DNA from: Manihot esculenta
Lineage: Eukaryota; Streptophyta; Magnoliopsida; Malpighiales; Euphorbiaceae
Assembly: GCF_001659605.2 (NCBI RefSeq)
Contig: NW_025215482.1
Location: 636,135 to 700,134, forward strand
Direction: 5' to 3'
Length of the DNA: 64,000 bases
Shown here: positions 16,854-30,100 of the stretch, one piece after another
Layout: every line of letters starts with the position of its first letter
Position numbering within the stretch: position 1 is the first letter of the stretch
Translations under genes and position numbers: made by a program
Notes under the pieces: model-generated
The model's input: the letters and a program-made list of their open reading frames with translations, nothing else
The model's database searches: none
Told to the model about the DNA's origin: nothing

Positions 16854-19800
16854 GTTACATCCAGTGCCCGATTTCGGCCTAATAGCTTTCATCCCAAAAA
16901 CTGCCAAGTCTATCACCCATGTTACATCCGGTGCCCGATTTCGTCCTAATAGCTTCCATCCCAAACACTGCCAAGTCTATCACCTATGTTACATCCGGTG
17001 CCCGATTTAGGACTAATAGCTTCCATCCAAAAAACTGGCAAGTCTAGCACCCATGTTACATCCTGTTCCCGATTTCGGCCTAATAGCTTCCATTCCAAAA
17101 ACTGCCAAGTCTATCACCCATGTTACATCCGGTACCCGATTTCGGCCTAATAGCTTCCATCCCAAAAACTGCCAAGTCTATCACCCATGTTACATCCGGT
17201 GCCCGATTTCGTCCTAATAGCTTCAATCCCAAACACTGCTATGTGTATCACCTATGTTACATCCGTTGCCCGATTTCGGCCTAATAGCTTCCATCCCAAA
17301 AACTACCAAGTCTATCACACATGTTACATCCGGTGCCCGATTTCGTCCTAATAGCTTCCATCCTAAACACTGCCAAGTCTATCACCTATGTTACATCCGG
17401 TGCCCGATTTAGGACTAATAGCTTCCATCCCAAAAACTGGCAAGTCTAGCACCCATGTTACATCTGGTGCCCGATTTCAGCCTAATAGCTTCCATACCAA
17501 AAACTAGACAGTCTATCACCCATGTTACATTCTGTGCCCGATTTCGGCCTAATAGCTTCCATCCCAAAACACTGGCAAGTCTATCACCCATGGTACATCC
17601 GGTGCCCGATTTCGTCCTAAAAGCTTCCATCCAAAACACAGCCAAGTCTATCACCCATGATACATCCGGTGCCCGATTTCGGCCTAATAGCTTCTATCCC
17701 AAACACTGCCAAGTCTATGACCCATGTTATATCCGGTGCCCGATTTCGGCCTAATAGCTTCCATCCCAAACACTGCCAAGTCTATCACCCATGTTACATC
17801 CGGTGCCCGATTTCATCCTAATAGCTTCCATCCAAAACACTGCCAAGTCTATCACCCATGTTACATCCTGTGCCCGATTTCGGCCTAATAGCTTCCATCC
17901 CAAAACACTGGCAAGTCTATCACCCATGTTACATCCGGTGCCCGATTTCATCCTAATAGCTTCCATCCAAAACACAGCCAAGTCTATCACCCATGTTACA
18001 TCCGGTGCCTGATTTCGGTCTAATAGCTTCCATCCCAAACACTGCCAAGTCTATGACCCATGTTACATCCGGTGCCCGATTTCGTCCTAATAGCTTCCAT
18101 CCCAAACACTGCCAAGTCTATCACCTATGTTACATCCGGTGCCCGATTTAGGACTAATAGCTTCCATCCCAAAAACTGGCAAGTCTAGCACCCATGTTAC
18201 ATCCTGTTCCCGATTTCGGCCTAATAGCTTCCATTCCAAAAACTGCCAAGTCTATCACCCATGTTACATCCGGTACCCGATTTCGGCCTAATAGCTTCCA
18301 TCCCAAAAACTGCCAAGTCTATCACCCATGTTACATCCGGTGCCCGATTTCGTCCTAATAGCTTCAATCCCAAACACTGCTATGTGTATCACCTATGTTA
18401 CATCCGTTGCCCGATTTCGGCCTAATAGCTTCCATCCCAAAAACTTCCAAGTCTATCACACATGTTACATCCGGTGCCCGATTTCGTCCTAATAGCTTCC
18501 ATCCTAAACACTGCCAAGTCTATCACCTATGTTACATCCGGTGCCCGATTTAGGACTAATAGCTTCCATCCCAAAAACTGGCAAGTCTAGCACCCATGTT
18601 ACATCTGGTGCCCGATTTCAGCCTAATAGCTTCCATACCAAAAACTAGACAGTCTATCACCCATGTTACATTCTGTGCCCGATTTCGGCCTAATAGCTTC
18701 CATCCCAAAACACTGGCAAGTCTATCACCCATGTTACATCCGGTGCCCGATTTCGTCCTAAAAGCTTCCATCCAAAACACAGCCAAGTCTATCACCCATG
18801 ATACATCCGGTGCCCGATTTCGGCCTAATAGCTTCTATCCCAAACACTGCCAAGTCTATGACCCATGTTATATCCGGTGCCCGATTTCGGCCTAATAGCT
18901 TCCATCCCAAACACTGCCAAGTCTATCACCCATGTTACATCCGGTGCCCGATTTCATCCTAATAGCTTCCATCCAAAACACTGCCAAGTCTATCACCCAT
19001 GTTACATCCTGTGCCCGATTTCGGCCTAATAGCTTCCATCCCAAAACACTGGCAAGTCTATCACCCATGTTACATCCGGTGCCCGATTTCATCCTAATAG
19101 CTTCCATCCAAAACACAGCCAAGTCTATCACCCATGTTACATCCGGTGCCTGATTTCGGCCTAATAGCTTCCAACCCAAACACTGCCAAGTCTATGACCC
19201 ATGTTAGATCCGGTGCCCGATTTCGTCCTAATAGCTTCCATCCCAAACACTGCCAAGTCTATCACCCATGTTACATCCGGTGCCCGATTTCGTCCTAATA
19301 GCTTCCATCCCAAACACTGCCAAGTCTATCACCCATGTTACATCCGGTGCCCGATTTTGTCCTAATAGCTTCCATCCCAAACACTGCCAAGTCTATCACC
19401 CATGTTACATCCGGTGTCCGATTTCGGCCTAATAGCTTCCATCCCAAAAACTGCCAAGTCTATCACCCATGTTACATCCGGTGCCCGATTTCGTCCTAAT
19501 AGCTTCCATCCCAAACACTGCCAAGTCTATCACCTATGTTTCATCCGGTGCCCGATTTAGGACTAATAGCTTCCATCCCAAAAACTGGCAAGTCTAGCAC
19601 CCATGTTACATATGGTGCCCGATTTCAGCCTAATAGCTTCCATACCAAAAACTAGACAGTCTATCACCCATGTTACATCCTGTGCCCGATTGCGGCCTCA
19701 TAGCTTCCATCCCAAAACATTGGCAAGTCTATCACCCATGTTACATCCGGTGCCCGATTTCGTCCTAAAAGCTTCCATCTAAAACACAGCCAAGTCTATC

Positions 19801-22800
19801 ACCCATGTTACATCCGGTGCCCGATTTCGGCCTAATAGCTTCTATCCCAAACACTGCCAAGTCTATGACCCATGTTATATCCGGTGGCCGATGTCGGCCT
19901 AATAGCTTCCATCCCAAACACTGCCAAGTCTATCACCCATGTTACATCCGCTGCCCGATTTCGTCCTAATAGCTTCCATCCAAAACACTGCCAAGTCTAT
20001 CACCCATGTTACATCCTGTGCCCGATTTCGGCCTAATAGCTTCCATGCCAAAACACTGGCAAGTCTATCACCCATGTTACATCCGGTGCCCGATTTCATC
20101 CTAATAGCTTCCATCCAAAACACAGCCAAGTCTATCACCCATGTTACATCCGGTGCCCGATTTCGGCCTAATAGCTTCCATCCCAAACACTGCCAAGTCT
20201 ATGACCCATGTTACATCATGTGCCCGATTTCGTCCTAATAGCTTCCATCCCAAAACACTGCCAAGTCTATCACCCATGTTACATCCTGTGCCCGAATTCG
20301 GCCTAATAGCTTCCATCCCAAAACTCTTGCAATTCTATCACCCATGTTACATCCGGTGCCCGATTTCGTGCTAATAGCTTCCATCCAAAATACAGCCAAG
20401 TCTATCACCCATGTGACATCCGGTGCCCGATTTCGGCCTAATAGCTTCCATCCCAAACACTGCCAAGTCTATGACCCATGTTACATCCGGTGCCCGATTT
20501 CGTCCTAATAGCTTCCATCCAAAACACTGCCAAGTCTATCACCCATGTTACATCCGGTGCCCGATTTCGTCCTAATAGCTTCCATCCCAAAAACTGCCAA
20601 GTCTATCCCCCATGTTACATCCGATGCTCGATTTCAGCCTAATAGCTTCCATCCGAAAAACTGCCAAGTCTATCCCCCATGTTACATCCGATGCTCGATT
20701 TCAGCCTAATAGCTTCCATCCCAAAAACAGCCAAGTATATCACCCATGTTACAACCGGTGCCCGATTTCGGCCTAATAGCTTCCATCCCAAACACTGCCA
20801 AGTCTATCACCCATGTTACATCCGGTGCCCGATTTCGGCCTAATAGCTTCCATCCCAAAACACTGCCAAGTCTATCACCCATGTTACATCCGGTGCCCGA
20901 TTTCGTCCTAATAGCTTCCATCCCAAAACACTGCCAAGTCTATCACCCATGTTACATCCGGTGCCCGATTTCGTCCTAATAGCTTCCATCCCAAAACACT
21001 GCCAAGTCTATCACCCATGTTACATCCGGTGCCCGATTTCGGCCTAATAGCTTCCATCCCAAACACTGCCAAGTCTATCACCCATGTTACATCCGGTGCC
21101 CGATTTCGTCCTAATAGCTTCCATCCCAAACACTGCCAAGTCTATCACCCATGTTACATCCGGTGCCCGATTTCGGCCTAATAGCTTCCATCCCAAACAC
21201 TGCCAAGTCTATCACCCATGTTACATCCGGTGCCCGATTTCGGCCTAATAGCTTCCATCCCAAAAACTGCCAAGTCTATCACCCATGTTACATCCGGTGC
21301 CCGATTTCGTCCTAATAGCTTCCATCCCAAACACTGCCAAGTCTATCACCCATGTTACATCCGGTGCCCGATTTCGGCCTCATAGCTTCCATCCCAAAAA
21401 CTGCCAAGTCTATCACCCATGTTACATCCGGTGCCCGATTTCGTCCTAATAGCTTCCATCCCAAACACTGCCAAGTCTATCACCTATGTTACATCCGGTG
21501 CCCGATTTAGGACTAATAGCTTCCATCCCAAAAACTGGCAAGTCTAGCACCCATGTTACATATGGTGCCCGATTTCAGCCTAATAGCTTCCATACCAAAA
21601 ACTAGACAGTCTATCACCCATGTTACATCCTGTGCCCGATTGCGGCCTCATAGCTTCCATCCCAAAACATTGGCAAGTCTATCACCCATGTTACATCCGG
21701 TGCCCGATTTCGTCCTAAAAGCTTCCATCTAAAACACAGCCAAGTCTATCACCCATGTTACATCCGGTGCCCGATTTCGGCCTAATAGCTTCTATCCCAA
21801 ACACTGCCAAGTCTATGACCCATGTTACATCCGGTGCCCGATTTCGGCCTAATAGCTTCCATCCCAAACACTGCCAAGTCTATCACCCATGTTACATCCG
21901 GTGCCCGATTTCGTCCTAATAGCTTCCATCCAAAACACTGCCAAGTCTATCACCCATGTTACATCCTGTGCCCGATTTCGGCCTAATAGCTTCCATCCCA
22001 AAACACTGGCAAGTCTATCACCCATGTTACATCCGGTGCCCGATTTCGTCCTAATAGCTTCCATCCAAAACACAGCCAAGTCTATCACCCATGTTACATC
22101 CGGTGCCCGATTTCGGCCTAATAGCTTCCATCCCAAACACTGCCAAGTCTATGACCCATGTTACATCCGGTGCCCGATTTCGTCCTAATAGCTTCCATCC
22201 CAAACACTGCCAAGTCTATCACCCATGTTACATCCGGTGCCCGATTTCGTCCTAATAGCTTCCATCCCAAACACTGCCAAGTCTATCACCCATGTTACAT
22301 CCTGTGCCCGATTTCGGCCTAATAGCTTCCATCCCAAAACACTTGCAATTCTATCACCCATGTTACATCCGGTGCCCGATTTCGTGCTAATAGCTTCCAT
22401 CCAAAATACAGCCAAGTCTATCACCCATGTGACATCCGGTGCCCGATTTCGGCCTAATAGCTTCCATCCCAAACACTGCCAAGTCTATGACCCATGTTAC
22501 ATCCGGTGCCCGATTTCGTCCTAATAGCTTCCATCCAAAACACTGCCAAGTCTATCACCCATGTTACATCCGGTGCCCGATTTCGTCCTAATAGCTTCCA
22601 TCCCAAAAACTGCCAAGTCTATCCCCATGTTACATCCGATGCTCGATTTCAGCCTAATAGCTTCCATCCGAAAAACTGCCAAGTCTATCACCCATGTTAC
22701 ATCCGATGCCCGATTTCGGCCTAATAGCTTCCATCCCAAAAACAGCCAAGTATATCACCCATGTTACAACCGGTGCCCGATTTCGGCCTAATAGCTTCCA

Positions 22801-25800
22801 TCCCAAACACTGCCAAGTCTATCACCCATGTTACATCCGGTGCCCGATTTCGTCCTAATAGCTTCCATCCCAAAACACTGCCAAGTCTATCACCCATGTT
22901 ACATCCGGTGCCCGATTTCGTCCTAATAGCTTCCATCCCAAACACTGCCAAGTCTATCACCCATGTTACATCCGGTGCCCGATTTCGTCCTAATAGCTTC
23001 CATCCCAAACACTGCCAAGTCTATCACCCATGTTACATCCGGTGCCCGATTTCGTCCTAATAGCTTCCATCCCAAACACTGCCAAGTCTATCACCCATGT
23101 TACATCCGGTGCCCGATTTCGTCCTAATAGCTTCCATCCCAAACACTGCCAAGTCTATCACCCATGTTACATCCGGTGCCCGATTTCGTCCTAATAGCTT
23201 CCATCCCAAACACTGCCAAGTCTATCACCCATGTTACATCCGGTGCCCGATTTCGGCCTAATAGCTTCCATCCCAAAAACTGCCAAGTCTATCACCCATG
23301 TTACATCCGGTGCCCGATTTCGTCCTAATAGCTTCCATCCCAAACACTGCCAAGTCTATCACCTATGTTACATCCGGTGCCCGATTTCGGACTAATAGCT
23401 TCCATCCCAAAAACTGGCCAAGTCTATCACCCATGTTACATCTGGTGCCCGATTTCAGCCTAATAGCTTCCATACCAAAAACTAGACAGTCTATCACCCA
23501 TGTTACATCCTGTGCCCGATTTCGGCCTAATAGCTTCCATCCCAAAACATTGGCAAGTCTATCACCCATGTTACATCCGGTGCCCGATTTCGTCCTAATA
23601 GCTTCCATCCAAAACACAGCCAAGTCTATCACCCATGTTACATCCGGTGCCCGATTTCGGCCTAATAGCTTCTATCCCAAACACTGCCAAGTCTATGACC
23701 CATGTTACATCCGGTGGCCCGATTTCGGCCTAATAGCTTCCATCCCAAACACTGCCAAGTCTATCACCCATGTTACATCCGGTGCCCGATTTCGGCCTAA
23801 TAGCTTCCATCCCAAAAACTGCCAAGTCTATCACCCATGTTACATCCGGTGCCCGATTTCGGCCTAATAGCTTCCATCCCAAAACACTGCCAAGTCTATC
23901 ACCCATGTTACATCCGGTGCCCGATTTCGGCCTAATAGCTTCCATCCCAAAAACTGCCAAGTCTATCACCCATGTTACATCCGGTGCCCGATTTCGGCCT
24001 AATAGCTTCCATCCCAAAAACTGCCAAGTCTATCACCCATGTTACATCCGGTGCCCGATTTCGGCCTAATAGCTTCCATCCCAAAAACTGCCAAGTCTAT
24101 CACCCATGTTACATCCGGTGCCCGATTTCGTCCTAATAGCTTCCATCCCAAACACTGCCAAGTCTATCACCCATGTTACATCCGGTGCCCGATTTCGGCC
24201 TAATAGCTTCCATCCCAAAAACTGCCAAGTCTATCACCCATGTTACATCCGGTGCCCGATTTCGGCCTAATAGCTTCCATCCCAAAACACTGCCAAGTCT
24301 ATCACCCATGTTACATCCGGTGCCCGATTTCGTCCTAATAGCTTCCATCCCAAAACACTGCCAAGTCTATCACCCATGTTACATCCGGTGCCCGATTTCG
24401 GCCTAATAGCTTCCATCCCAAACACTGCCAAGTCTATCACCCATGTTACATCCGGTGCCCGATTTCGTCCTAATAGCTTCCATCCCAAAACACTGCCAAG
24501 TCTATCACCCATGTTACATCCGGTGCCCGATTTCGTCCTAATAGCTTCCATCCCAAAAACTGCCAAGTCTATCACCCATGTTACATCCGGTGCCCGATTT
24601 CGGCCTAATAGCTTCCATCCCAAAAACTGCCAAGTCTATCACCCATGTTACATCCGGTGCCCGATTTCGCCTAATAGCTTCCATCCCAAAAACTGCCAAG
24701 TCTATCACCCATGTTACATCCGGTGCCCGATTTCGGCCTAATAGCTTCCATCCCAAACACTGCCAAGTCTATCACCCATGTTACATCCGCTGCCCGATTT
24801 CGTCCTAATAGCTTCCATCCAAAACACTGCCAAGTCTATCACCCATGTTACATCCTGTGCCCGATTTCGGCCTAATAGCTTCCATCCCAAAACACTGGCA
24901 AGTCTATCACCCATGTTACATCCGGTGCCCGATTTCATCCTTATAGCTTCCATCCAAAACACAGCCAAGTCTATCACCCATGTTACATCCGGTGCCCGAT
25001 TTCGGCCTAATAGCTTTCATCCAAAAAACTGCCAAGTCTATCACCCATGTTACATCCGGTGCCCGATTTCGTCCTAATAGCTTCCATCCCAAACACTGCC
25101 AAGTCTATCACCTATGTTACATCCGGTGCCCGATTTAGGACTAATAGCTTCCATCCCAAAAACTGGCAAGTCTAGCACCCATGTTACATCCTGTTCCCGA
25201 TTTCGGCCTAATAGCTTCCATTCCAAAAACTGCCAAGTCTATCACCCATGTTACATCCGGTACCCGATTTCGGCCTAATAGCTTCCATCCCAAAAACTTG
25301 CCAAGTCTATCACCCATGTTACATCCGGTGCCCGATTTCGTCCTAATAGCTTCCATCCCAAACACTGCCAAGTCTATCACCCATGTTACATCCGTTGCCC
25401 GATTTCGGCCTAATAGCTTCCATCCCAAAAACTGCCAAGTCTATCACCCATGTTACATCCGGTGCCCGATTTCGTCCTAATAGCTTCCATCCCAAACACT
25501 GCCAAGTCTATCACCATGTTACATCCGGTGCCCGATTTCGGCCTAATAGCTTCCATCCCAAAAACTGGCCAAGTCTATCACCCATGTTACATCTGGTGCC
25601 CGATTTCGGCCTAATAGCTTCCATCCCAAAAACTATCCAGTCTATCACCCATGTTACATTCCGGTGCCCGATTTCGGCCTAATAGCTTCCATCCCAAACA
25701 CTGCCAAGTCTATCACCCATGTTACATCCGGTGCCCGATTTCGGTCCTAATAGCTTCCATCCAAAACACTGCCAAGTCTATCACCCATGTTACATCCGGT

Positions 25801-26121
25801 GCCCGATTTCGGCCTAATAGCTTCCATCCCAAACACTGCCAAGTCTATCACCCATGTTACATCCGGTGCCCGATTTCTGCCTAATAGCTTCCATCCCAAA
25901 CACTGCCAAGTCTATCACCCATGTTACATCCGGTGCCCGATTTCATCCTAATAGCTTCCATCCCAAACACTGCCAAGTCTATCACCCATGTTACATCCGG
26001 TGCCCGATTTCGGCCTAATAGCTTCCATCCCAAAACACTGCAAGTCTATCACCCATGTTACATCCGGTGCCCGATTTCATCCTAATAGCTTCCATCCCAA
26101 AACACAGCCAAGTCTATCACC
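16849..26121 (+). repeat. 67-bp satellite array, left arm, with higher-order repeats
   Basis: About 138 monomers in the same orientation and register as 1-768. The distal part is variant-rich. A 17-monomer block of 1141 bp is tandemly duplicated (about 16925-18065 and 18066-19206), recognised by markers GATTTAGGACTAATAGC, CATCCTGTTCCCG and ACTAGACAGTC. A roughly 1.95-2.0 kb block starting near 19500 recurs from about 21450 (marker TATGGTGCCC at 19611 and 21561). A five-monomer 336-bp period is clear at 21849-22740. From about 23750 monomers become more uniform (CCCAAAAACTGCC type), approaching the form that dominates the right arm. It ends at gap 2. Confidence 0.95.
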
Positions 26122-27121
26122 NNNNNNNNNNNNNNNNNNNNNNNNNNNNNNNNNNNNNNNNNNNNNNNNNNNNNNNNNNNNNNNNNNNNNNNNNNNNNNN
26201 NNNNNNNNNNNNNNNNNNNNNNNNNNNNNNNNNNNNNNNNNNNNNNNNNNNNNNNNNNNNNNNNNNNNNNNNNNNNNNNNNNNNNNNNNNNNNNNNNNNN
26301 NNNNNNNNNNNNNNNNNNNNNNNNNNNNNNNNNNNNNNNNNNNNNNNNNNNNNNNNNNNNNNNNNNNNNNNNNNNNNNNNNNNNNNNNNNNNNNNNNNNN
26401 NNNNNNNNNNNNNNNNNNNNNNNNNNNNNNNNNNNNNNNNNNNNNNNNNNNNNNNNNNNNNNNNNNNNNNNNNNNNNNNNNNNNNNNNNNNNNNNNNNNN
26501 NNNNNNNNNNNNNNNNNNNNNNNNNNNNNNNNNNNNNNNNNNNNNNNNNNNNNNNNNNNNNNNNNNNNNNNNNNNNNNNNNNNNNNNNNNNNNNNNNNNN
26601 NNNNNNNNNNNNNNNNNNNNNNNNNNNNNNNNNNNNNNNNNNNNNNNNNNNNNNNNNNNNNNNNNNNNNNNNNNNNNNNNNNNNNNNNNNNNNNNNNNNN
26701 NNNNNNNNNNNNNNNNNNNNNNNNNNNNNNNNNNNNNNNNNNNNNNNNNNNNNNNNNNNNNNNNNNNNNNNNNNNNNNNNNNNNNNNNNNNNNNNNNNNN
26801 NNNNNNNNNNNNNNNNNNNNNNNNNNNNNNNNNNNNNNNNNNNNNNNNNNNNNNNNNNNNNNNNNNNNNNNNNNNNNNNNNNNNNNNNNNNNNNNNNNNN
26901 NNNNNNNNNNNNNNNNNNNNNNNNNNNNNNNNNNNNNNNNNNNNNNNNNNNNNNNNNNNNNNNNNNNNNNNNNNNNNNNNNNNNNNNNNNNNNNNNNNNN
27001 NNNNNNNNNNNNNNNNNNNNNNNNNNNNNNNNNNNNNNNNNNNNNNNNNNNNNNNNNNNNNNNNNNNNNNNNNNNNNNNNNNNNNNNNNNNNNNNNNNNN
27101 NNNNNNNNNNNNNNNNNNNNN
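26122..27121. other. Assembly gap 2, exactly 1000 N
   Basis: Placeholder gap. Satellite monomers on its left and right are reverse complements of each other, so either a true inversion point or a scaffolding orientation error lies here. Confidence 0.95.
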
Positions 27122-30100
27122 AAGCTATTAGGTCGAAATCGAGGCACCGGATGTAACATGGGTGATAGACTTGGCAGTTTTTGGGATGGAAGCTATTAGG
27201 CCGAAATCGGGCACCGGATGTAACATGGGTGATAGACTTGGCAGTTTTGGGATGGAAGCTATTAGGCCGAAATCGGGCACCGGATGTAACATGGGTGATA
27301 GACTTGGCAGTTTTTGGGATGGAAGCTATTAGGCCGAAATCGGGCACCGGATGTAACATGGGTGATAGACTTGGCAGTTTTTGGGATGGAAGCTATTAGG
27401 CCGAAATCGGGCACCGGATGTAACATGGGTGATAGACTTGGCAGTTTTTGGGATGGAAGCTATTAGGCCGAAATCGGGCACCGGATGTAACATGGGTGAT
27501 AGACTTGGCAGTTTTTGGGATGGAAGCTATTAGGCCGAAATCGGGCACCGGATGTAACATGGGTGATAGACTTGGCAGTTTTTGGGATGGAAGCTATTAG
27601 GCCGAAATCGGGCACCGGATGTAACATGGGTGATAGACTTGGCAGTTTTTGGGATGGAAGCTATTAGGCCGAAATCGGGCACCGGATGTAACATGGGTGA
27701 TAGACTTGGCAGTTTTTGGGATGGAAGCTATTAGGCCGAAATCGGGCACCGGATGTAACATGGGTGATAGACTTGGCAGTTTTTGGGATGGAAGCTATTA
27801 GGCCGAAATCGGGCACCGGATGTAACATGGGTGATAGACTTGGCAGTTTTTGGGATGGAAGCTATTAGGCCGAAATCGGGCACCGGATGTAACATGGGTG
27901 ATAGACTTGGCAGTTTTTGGGATGGAAGCTATTAGGCCGAAATCGGGCACCGGATGTAACATGGGTGATAGACTTGGCAGTTTTTGGATGGAAGCTATTA
28001 GGCCGAAATCGGGCACCGGATGTAACATGGGTGATAGACTTGGCAGTTTTTGGGATGGAAGCTATTAGGCCGAAATCGGGCACCGGATGTAACATGGGTG
28101 ATAGACTTGGCAGTTTTTGGGATGGAAGCTATTAGGCCGAAATCGGGCACCGGATGTAACATGGGTGATAGACTTGGCAGTTTTTGGGATGGAAGCTATT
28201 AGGCCGAAATCGGGCACCGGATGTAACATGGGTGATAGACTTGGCAGTTTTTGGGATGGAAGCTATTAGGCCGAAATCGGGCACCGGATGTAACATGGGT
28301 GATAGACTTGGCAGTTTTTGGGATGGAAGCTATTAGGCCGAAATCGGGCACCGGATGTAACATGGGTGATAGACTTGGCAGTTTTTGGGATGGAAGCTAT
28401 TAGGCCGAAATCGGGCACCGGATGTAACATGGGTGATAGACTTGGCAGTTTTTGGGATGGAAGCTATTAGGCCGAAATCGGGCACCGGATGTAACATGGG
28501 TGATAGACTTGGCAGTTTTTGGGATGGAAGCTATTAGGCCGAAATCGGGCACCGGATGTAACATGGGTGATAGACTTGGCAGTTTTTGGATGGAAGCTAT
28601 TAGGCCGAAATCGGGCACCGGATGTAACATGGGTGATAGACTTGGCAGTTTTTGGGATGGAAGCTATTAGGCCGAAATCGGGCACCGGATGTAACATGGG
28701 TGATAGACTTGGCAGTTTTTGGGATGGAAGCTATTAGGCCGAAATCGGGCACCGGATGTAACATGGGTGATAGACTTGGCAGTTTTTGGGATGGAAGCTA
28801 TTAGGCCGAAATCGGGCACCGGATGTAACATGGGTGATAGACTTGGCAGTTTTTGGGATGGAAGCTATTAGGCCGAAATCGGGCACCGGATGTAACATGG
28901 GTGATAGACTTGGCAGTTTTTGGGATGGAAGCTATTAGGCCGAAATCGGGCACCGGATGTAACATGGGTGATAGACTTGGCAGTTTTTGGGATGGAAGCT
29001 ATTAGGCCGAAATCGGGCACCGGATGTAACATGGGTGATAGACTTGGCAGTTTTTGGGATGGAAGCTATTAGGCCGAAATCGGGCACCGGATGTAACATG
29101 GGTGATAGACTTGGCAGTTTTTGGGATGGAAGCTATTAGGCCGAAATCGGGCACCGGATGTAACATGGGTGATAGACTTGGCAGTTTTTGGGATGGAAGC
29201 TATTAGGCCGAAATCGGGCACCGGATGTAACATGGGTGATAGACTTGGCAGTTTTTGGGATGGAAGCTATTAGGCCGAAATCGGGCACCGGATGTAACAT
29301 GGGTGATAGACTTGGCAGTTTTTGGGATGGAAGCTATTAGGCCGAAATCGGGCACCGGATGTAACATGGGTGATAGACTTGGCAGTTTTTGGGATGGAAG
29401 CTATTAGGCCGAAATCGGGCACCGGATGTAACATGGGTGATAGACTTGGCAGTTTTTGGGATGGAAGCTATTAGGCCGAAATCGGGCACCGGATGTAACA
29501 TGGGTGATAGACTTGGCAGTTTTTGGGATGGAAGCTATTAGGCCGAAATCGGGCACCGGATGTAACATGGGTGATAGACTTGGCAGTTTTTGGGATGGAA
29601 GCTATTAGGCCGAAATCGGGCACCGGATGTAACATGGGTGATAGACTTGGCAGTTTTTGGGATGGAAGCTATTAGGCCGAAATCGGGCACCGGATGTAAC
29701 ATGGGTGATAGACTTGGCAGTTTTTGGGATGGAAGCTATTAGGCCGAAATCGGGCACCGGATGTAACATGGGTGATAGACTTGGCAGTTTTTGGGATGGA
29801 AGCTATTAGGCCGAAATCGGGCACCGGATGTAACATGGGTGATAGACTTGGCAGTTTTTGGGATGGAAGCTATTAGGCCGAAATCGGGCACCGGATGTAA
29901 CATGGGTGATAGACTTGGCAGTTTTTGGGATGGAAGCTATTAGGCCGAAATCGGGCACCGGATGTAACATGGGTGATAGACTTGGCAGTTTTTGGGATGG
30001 AAGCTATTAGGCCGAAATCGGGCACCGGATGTAACATGGGTGATAGACTTGGCAGTTTTTGGGATGGAAGCTATTAGGCCGAAATCGGGCACCGGATGTA

